From Candidatus Omnitrophota bacterium (lineage in GTDB: Bacteria; Omnitrophota; Gorgyraeia; Gygaellales; Profunditerraquicolaceae), in NCBI GenBank assembly GCA_023818905.1, contig JAMWDE010000021.1, positions 1 through 10,402 of the forward strand: a DNA stretch of 10,402 bases, written 5' to 3'. Positions 6,150-10,402 of this stretch are shown piece after piece. A program made the position numbers and the translations under genes. Each line of letters begins with the position of its first letter. The stretch's first letter is position 1. The notes under the pieces were generated by a model that searched no databases, was not told the origin of the DNA, and worked only from the letters and a program-made list of their open reading frames with translations.

Positions 6150-6654
6150 ATTGAGCTGAAGTTAAGGCAATAAAACAATCTTCTAATTTATTAACTGTTT
6201 TTTTTACTTCTGGACTTAGACCTTCTCCCAGAGATATCTCTTTAGGTTGTACAGTTAAAATAATTATATCTGCCTTTAAGTTATTTTGCAAGTAGTTAAT
6301 CAATAGAGAGATAGAAATATTGTGAGTTGAGAATAGATTAGATGTCTTTATATCATCCGCATCTAATAATCGGAATTCCCCTGGTTGGGCGCCAAAATCA
6401 ACTGCATCAATGATAATAACCGTATTAGGTTTTTCTCTTACAATCTTTCCTAAATAGTTTTCGGGGCTGATACCTACATCAAATACCTTAAAAGGTGTTC
6501 TATTCTTAAGTCTTTCGGCTAATATTACTCCTAGACCGTCATCTCTGCGTAAGGTATTACCTATACCTAAAATCACAACTTCTCCTTTAAGCCGAGGCTT
6601 GAGGTAATCTAATATAGTGGTATACCCAAATCCTTTACCGTAACCTTTCCGCAT
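6124..6654 (-). CDS. hycI: [NiFe]-hydrogenase 3/4 large-subunit maturation protease
   Basis: This cytosolic endopeptidase (family A31) clips the C-terminal peptide from the hydrogenase large subunit after nickel insertion. The 176-residue protein has the signature GIGNTLRRDDGLG (30-42). It also has SPENYL, IIDAVDFGAQPGE (81-93), LLDADDI and THN (His111), in the order seen in E. coli HycI. The likely nickel ligands are Asp39, an acidic residue in the DAVD motif, and His111. The N-terminus has about 29 residues before GIGN, longer than in E. coli, and its first 46 bases overlap the end of nnrE. AAAGG about nine bases upstream supports the start. No hydrogenase structural gene is present here, so a membrane-bound group 4-type enzyme should be encoded elsewhere. 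HycI is favoured over HyaD/HybD because of the SPEN and DADDI segments. Confidence 0.9.
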   Translation of the reverse strand: MRKGYGKGFGYTTILDYLKPRLKGEVVILGIGNTLRRDDGLGVILAERLKNRTPFKVFDVGISPENYLGKIVREKPNTVIIIDAVDFGAQPGEFRLLDADDIKTSNLFSTHNISISLLINYLQNNLKADIIILTVQPKEISLGEGLSPEVKKTVNKLEDCFIALTSAQYATSKKTR

Positions 6655-7277
6655 AATCTTTGACCTTTGCCTAAAATCATTCCTTTCTTTTTTGCCACAA
6701 AGGTTACAGTTCTATCTGCTTTTACGCAAACACCTAAGACCTTACCCGTATTAGCATCTAAACCAGAAGGGACATCTACGGACAACACATAAGCCTTTGA
6801 CCTGTTGATCATATCAATTAGACTGCCATAGATTCCTTTTACTTTACCTTTCAGTCCTATTCCTAAGAGCGCATCTACAATCAATTGATAACGGTGTATC
6901 TTATTCTTAATTATACTTAAATTTTTTTCATCAACCTCTATAATTTTTTGCTTTAATCTCTGCAGTATCTTGAGATTTACTTTCGCTTCATTGCTAACCT
7001 CTTTACTTTTGCTGGCTAAAAATATATCAGGCTTTATGCCGAGAGCAAGAAGATGTCTAGCTGTTACTAGCCCATCCGAACCATTATTGCCTTTACCACA
7101 GAATACGGCTACTCTCTTAGACTTATAATTTTTTAAGACCTTCATTACCTCTTCAGCTACTGCCCTGCCTGCATTCTCCATCAAGATTAGAGACGATACG
7201 CCAAATTTTTCCTGTGCCTTTTTATCTAAGGCTTTTGCTTTTGAGGAACTGATAATACCGTTTGTTTTAGGAAACAT
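6609..7277 (-). CDS. nnrE: NAD(P)H-hydrate epimerase, stand-alone YjeF N-domain
   Basis: This metabolite-repair enzyme interconverts the R and S forms of hydrated NADH/NADPH so that the dehydratase can restore them. The 222 residues cover just the YjeF_N Rossmann-like domain. Motifs are MENAGRAVAEEV (33-44), GKGNNGSDG (61-69), the catalytic Asp135 in VDALLGIG, VDVPSGLDANTG (167-178), and the closing KVTVKDLGIP. The ADP/ATP-dependent dehydratase domain (NnrD), fused in many bacteria, is absent here and must be encoded elsewhere if the pathway is complete. The gene begins two bases after the upstream lipoprotein stop, with AAAGGAT inside that gene as a plausible Shine-Dalgarno. It overlaps the downstream hycI by 46 bases. 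The tight packing suggests coupled translation. The family is unambiguous. Confidence 0.94.
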   Translation of the reverse strand: MFPKTNGIISSSKAKALDKKAQEKFGVSSLILMENAGRAVAEEVMKVLKNYKSKRVAVFCGKGNNGSDGLVTARHLLALGIKPDIFLASKSKEVSNEAKVNLKILQRLKQKIIEVDEKNLSIIKNKIHRYQLIVDALLGIGLKGKVKGIYGSLIDMINRSKAYVLSVDVPSGLDANTGKVLGVCVKADRTVTFVAKKKGMILGKGQRLCGKVTVKDLGIPLY

Positions 7278-7279
7278 AG

Positions 7280-7756
7280 TTAGGGTATCCTTTTTTCTAA
7301 TTTGGGAACCAGATGCTCTGAGTCTGTATTTGTGCTTGCAAGACTAAACGAACTCTCTAAATTAGAAAATAATTTTCTTCCGATTAAATCCCTGGCATAT
7401 TTACTGGGTGAAGAAACCTCAACCTGGGTGATATCTGTATCTACATCTTTAAAAAATATACCTACCGGAGTAGTGTCATTCTCAGAAACATAAATAGCAA
7501 TCATTGTCTTATCTGGGTTTTGGACATAGATATAGGCTTGTATCTGTTTTAATATCTCTTTTGTTTTGTCATAACAGACATTGCGGTTGCAGAGAAATGT
7601 CTTACTTATAGCGGTTAACCTTGACTGCTCTATCTCTTTAGTAGAAAGACCTAAGATACCTTTGACATTCTGTTTTATTGCAACACAACCTGCAAGGTGG
7701 ATACATAGTAAATAAGTTAAAATTATAGATAAATTCTTTTTCTGTATGTTATTCAT
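7280..7756 (-). CDS. Predicted lipoprotein of unknown function
   Basis: I do not recognise this 158-residue protein. Residues 8-20 are hydrophobic and lead to the lipobox LAGC with Cys24, so it is probably exported and lipidated. The mature part has a cysteine pair Cys56-x4-Cys61 (CNRNVC), a region of alternating hydrophobics at about 74-105 (IYV, IAIYV, VGIFF) that suggests a beta-sheet, and a polar, low-complexity C-terminus. The start is very well supported. AGGAGGAGG lies just upstream and directly follows the stop codon of the patatin-domain gene (ten-base gap), so the two are probably translationally linked. It ends two bases before nnrE. It could be a relative of the other small lipoprotein in this block, but I see no clear shared motif beyond the lipobox. 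Confidence 0.78.
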   Translation of the reverse strand: MNNIQKKNLSIILTYLLCIHLAGCVAIKQNVKGILGLSTKEIEQSRLTAISKTFLCNRNVCYDKTKEILKQIQAYIYVQNPDKTMIAIYVSENDTTPVGIFFKDVDTDITQVEVSSPSKYARDLIGRKLFSNLESSFSLASTNTDSEHLVPKLEKRIP

Positions 7757-7766
7757 ATCCTCCTCC

Positions 7767-9773
7767 TCACTCGTTAATCAACTGCCAAATTCTGTCTAGA
7801 TTTTTACGCGCTTCTTCTTCGCCTCTATGGGCAAACTCTTCAGCGCGATGCAGTTCCAGCCAATGCATCCCTTCTGTATTGGGGTGCAAGACAATATCTG
7901 CTAACTGGGCCTCTTTCTGTATTATCTCTGATTGCATCACCTCAATGCTACTGAATATTATATCCAAGATGTTTGCCTTAAATTTATTCTGGAAGAGAAT
8001 TTTTAGATTAGGCCACCATCTTTTTTTATCCACTTTGTAAGTTTCAGCAAATTTTTCCTTTATCTTTTCATACTGCCTAAGACTATCCTCCCTTGAAGGA
8101 GTAACACTAACTGCAATTATCTTTTTTACCCCCATCTTTAAAAGCACCTCTGTAGGTAACGGATTGATTACTCCGCCATCAAGGATGAGGTCTCCTTTAA
8201 ATGCAAATGGTCTGAATACGCCTGGCATAGCACAACTGGCGATAATCGCATCTACTAAAGCCCCACTTTCAAACACTACAGTCTCTTTGCGTTTAATATC
8301 GCTGGCTACAATTCTTAAGGGAAGTCTAGTATCATAGAATGACTTATCATCAAAATATTTTTTTAGTAAACTATAAATCTTTCTACCTTTGATAAAGCCA
8401 AGCGTAGGAAAGGTCAAATCCACAAAGCCCCAGATGTGCTTTGGATCCTTAAATTCCCTTTTGGTAATCTCAAGTATCTGGTTGCTAGAAAAACCTGTTG
8501 CCCAAAGTCCGGCAATGAGTGCTCCAATACTCGAACCAGTTATCACATCTATTGGGATATCGTTTTCCTCTATTACCTTTAATACGCCTATATGACACAG
8601 ACCGTATCCTACTCCTACCCCCAAGGCAAGCCCGACCAGACAGTCTCCTACTTGACGGGCTATCCTTCTAATTGTTTTGGCATACTCGCAATCAGGTTGT
8701 TCTAAAACTAACTTATCCGAGACTGCAAAATCTACTTTAGGTAATGTTCCGAAAACTGGCCAGTTCAACAACTCTTTCTGCTGCCAGAACTCCAACTTAG
8801 AAAAGGTGTATTCATTGATAATTACCTTTATCTTTGGTTCTGAAAATTTAAGTTCTGTTTTGAGTTTTTCAATGAGATGGTGGGTCTTCTTTAAATCTAC
8901 CTCGTCAGGGGCGGTTAGGATGTGAATGAAATCTGACTGGTTTAACATAGTAAAAACATCCTCATCCATAGAGGAAGGTAAATCTAATATTATATAATGG
9001 TAATCGTTTACTAAATAAGTCAGAATATTTATTAATCTTTTAATGCAGATTTTATCTGAAGGGATATATTTAGCGCAAATCAAGTCTATCTCAAATCTGT
9101 TCTTTAAAATAAATTCTTGGGTAAACCCAAACTCTCCAGATAAGTCTAGCATCTTGTAATCATCTGTCAAACCTAATCTATAAGGCAAACTTGGAGTCTT
9201 GCCTGCAGGACATACGTCTAATATAACCACTGATTTGTGTGTTTCTTTTTTTAGACTCAAAGCCAGATTCAGTACGTAAATAGTTTTACCCGCAGGAGAG
9301 TAAGAACTAAAAATGGAAATGATGGTGCTTTCAAATACGGTCTTTTGATGTAGGTCTTTATTCTTTAAACGGCGGGAGAGGGTTTGACTTAAATCAATGG
9401 CTAACTTGGGGATTTTATTTATAAGATAATCAAAATCCTCTTTTTTAATTTCTAATAGAAGACAGTCATTAATAGCCTGAGCAGTGACAGAGTGCGGTTC
9501 GTCAGTAAGTAGGGATATGATGCCAAAATATTTCCCATGGTGCAGATACTCAAGTATCGTTTGTTTACCGGAGGGGTCTGTGGTATAGATCACCACTCTA
9601 CCTTGGATAACACAATAGAAACAAGAGGCAGGCGAACCTTCCTGATAAATGATCTGACCTTTTCTATATTCTGTTATATTAATCTTCGCTTTGATTAAAT
9701 TAAGCTCGTTTAAAGAAATACGGCTAAAGAGAGGGATGCCACGTAACAGTGTGTCTTTATCTGTAAAATTCAT
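7767..9773 (-). CDS. cNMP-binding / ParA-like P-loop / patatin phospholipase fusion (NTE-like)
   Basis: This 668-residue protein has three domains. Residues 15-130 are a cyclic-nucleotide-binding fold (IPLFSRISLNEL, then YFGIISLL), but the usual Glu and Arg of the phosphate cassette are Ile85 and His94. Residues 150-375 resemble MinD/ParA/CpaE ATPases: YSPAGKT (158-164) as a deviant Walker A, VVILDVCPAG (182-191), and YIILDLPSS (260-268) as Walker B. Residues 378-668 are a patatin domain with nucleophile Ser415 in GSSIG (413-417) and Asp532 in DGG. Its oxyanion loop is GVGVGYG, where an Arg or Lys is usual in place of Tyr390. The order matches neuropathy-target-esterase lysophospholipases, which also have a P-loop-like region between the two ends (from memory). 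No membrane anchor is evident. The likely role is phospholipid or lysophospholipid hydrolysis under ligand or ATP control. Confidence 0.9.
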   Translation of the reverse strand: MNFTDKDTLLRGIPLFSRISLNELNLIKAKINITEYRKGQIIYQEGSPASCFYCVIQGRVVIYTTDPSGKQTILEYLHHGKYFGIISLLTDEPHSVTAQAINDCLLLEIKKEDFDYLINKIPKLAIDLSQTLSRRLKNKDLHQKTVFESTIISIFSSYSPAGKTIYVLNLALSLKKETHKSVVILDVCPAGKTPSLPYRLGLTDDYKMLDLSGEFGFTQEFILKNRFEIDLICAKYIPSDKICIKRLINILTYLVNDYHYIILDLPSSMDEDVFTMLNQSDFIHILTAPDEVDLKKTHHLIEKLKTELKFSEPKIKVIINEYTFSKLEFWQQKELLNWPVFGTLPKVDFAVSDKLVLEQPDCEYAKTIRRIARQVGDCLVGLALGVGVGYGLCHIGVLKVIEENDIPIDVITGSSIGALIAGLWATGFSSNQILEITKREFKDPKHIWGFVDLTFPTLGFIKGRKIYSLLKKYFDDKSFYDTRLPLRIVASDIKRKETVVFESGALVDAIIASCAMPGVFRPFAFKGDLILDGGVINPLPTEVLLKMGVKKIIAVSVTPSREDSLRQYEKIKEKFAETYKVDKKRWWPNLKILFQNKFKANILDIIFSSIEVMQSEIIQKEAQLADIVLHPNTEGMHWLELHRAEEFAHRGEEEARKNLDRIWQLINE

Positions 9774-9788
9774 ACCTAAAATCTAATT

Positions 9789-10402
9789 CTATTCTAACTG
9801 CCCACTCTTACAAACAGAAGAGAACTTCAATGCACTTTGACGGGGCGTTCTCTTATAGTTGGTATAATCTACTTCTATAAGTCCAAAACGGGGTCCAAAA
9901 CCACTATCCCATTCATAGTTGTCTATAAGTGACCAGTAGATATAGCCTTTTACATTGACACCTTCACATATTGCCTGATAGATATGCCTTAGATGCTGCT
10001 GGATAAAATTCCATCTTAAATCATCGTCTTCTGTGCAGACGCCATTTTCAAGTATTAAGATAGGAAGGTTGTATCTCTTTAGCTTTATAAGTAGCTCGTA
10101 TAAGCCATCAGGATAGATATCCCAACCCATATAATTCTTTTTGAGGTTAGATTTATCCGAATAACCTGTATCCAATAAAAGACTCTTCAGCCCCCAACCT
10201 TTTACTTCAACCACATTTCTGGTATAGTAGTTTATGCCGATGAAATCAAGCGCGTTACTTTTAATTAATCTTTCAATAAGATCAAGATTGAATAACCTCT
10301 CCCTAAGATAAGAAGCGAACCGATTACGTAAGTTAGGACGTACCGATACAAAGGATTGCATATTCTTGGCGATACTTACTAAAGGTGAAGTTGTTCCTTT
10401 TT
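9789..10402 (-). CDS. GH1 beta-glycosidase, C-terminal part (5' end cut by window)
   Basis: This is the C-terminal portion of a glycoside hydrolase family 1 enzyme, which hydrolyses beta-glucosides or beta-galactosides by a retaining mechanism. The frame stays open to the window edge, so the first in-window ATG (10359-10361) is not the true start. Counting from that Met, FIGINYYT lies at 40-47 and the nucleophile motif ILENG has its Glu at residue 105 (bases 10047-10049). GYIYWSLIDNYEW (139-151) and FGLIEVDY form the sugar-binding end of the barrel. The acid/base Asn-Glu-Pro motif and roughly the first half of the barrel are outside the window. No signal can be judged. It precedes the patatin-fusion gene by 15 bases, so it is probably co-transcribed. 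The substrate cannot be told from this fragment. Confidence 0.92.
   Translation of the reverse strand, partial: KGTTSPLVSIAKNMQSFVSVRPNLRNRFASYLRERLFNLDLIERLIKSNALDFIGINYYTRNVVEVKGWGLKSLLLDTGYSDKSNLKKNYMGWDIYPDGLYELLIKLKRYNLPILILENGVCTEDDDLRWNFIQQHLRHIYQAICEGVNVKGYIYWSLIDNYEWDSGFGPRFGLIEVDYTNYKRTPRQSALKFSSVCKSGQLE

Noticed and set aside
10359..10361. First in-window ATG as the true start of the GH1 gene
   Set aside because: The frame continues open upstream to the window edge with GH1-like residues, and half the barrel and the acid/base motif would be missing.
1..10402. CRISPR array, insertion sequence, toxin-antitoxin or phage defence system
   Set aside because: No spaced repeats, terminal inverted repeats, transposase or defence motifs were seen; the patatin gene resembles NTE rather than CBASS CapV and has no cyclase neighbour.

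Overview
The window is a dense, A+T-rich bacterial segment of two oppositely oriented gene blocks. A tRNA gene and two short intergenic stretches separate them. The gene set suggests an anaerobic or microaerophilic Gram-negative-type bacterium: two lipobox lipoproteins, a class II phosphatidylserine synthase, a hydrogenase-4/3-type maturation protease, an archaeal-type peroxiredoxin, a LeuT-like sodium symporter and a tRNA without encoded CCA. An uncultivated lineage such as Omnitrophota is my best guess. It rests on overall gene flavour only and no marker here proves it.

Left block, + strand (36-2891): a Prx6/archaeal-type peroxiredoxin, a small membrane protein with a zinc-ribbon tail, a NifS/IscS cysteine desulfurase, and a thioredoxin-coupled arsenate reductase with the Cys10/Cys82/Cys89 triad. 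The theme is thiol, sulfur and oxidant/arsenate handling. The 78-base gap before the desulfurase gene holds a hairpin followed by a T run, plus upstream segments that could pair alternatively, so it may be an attenuator-like leader. The gap before arsC has no Shine-Dalgarno but has an A/T-rich dyad.

Middle (2892-3338): the arsC-tRNA gap (244 bases) holds no convincing gene. On the minus strand it has an 8-bp hairpin and an open frame encoding a His-Gly-Gly-Gly-Cys-Cys motif. tRNA-Phe(GAA) lies on the minus strand at 3136-3207, followed by a 131-base gap.

Right block, - strand (10402 down to 3339): nine genes run in one direction with gaps of at most 38 bases and several overlaps, so a single operon or a few nested units is likely. 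In transcription order they are: the C-terminal part of a GH1 beta-glycosidase (cut by the window edge), a three-domain cNMP-binding/ParA-like/patatin protein of NTE-like layout, a lipoprotein, NAD(P)H-hydrate epimerase (NnrE), hydrogenase maturation protease (HycI), a LeuT-like NSS symporter, a 34-residue membrane microprotein resembling MetS-type symporter subunits, a short DUF3568-like lipoprotein, and phosphatidylserine synthase (PssA). Shared threads are membrane lipid metabolism (patatin, PssA), the cell envelope (two lipoproteins, symporter) and redox housekeeping (NnrE, HycI). I see no single pathway joining all nine. I found no CRISPR array, insertion sequence or prophage signature.
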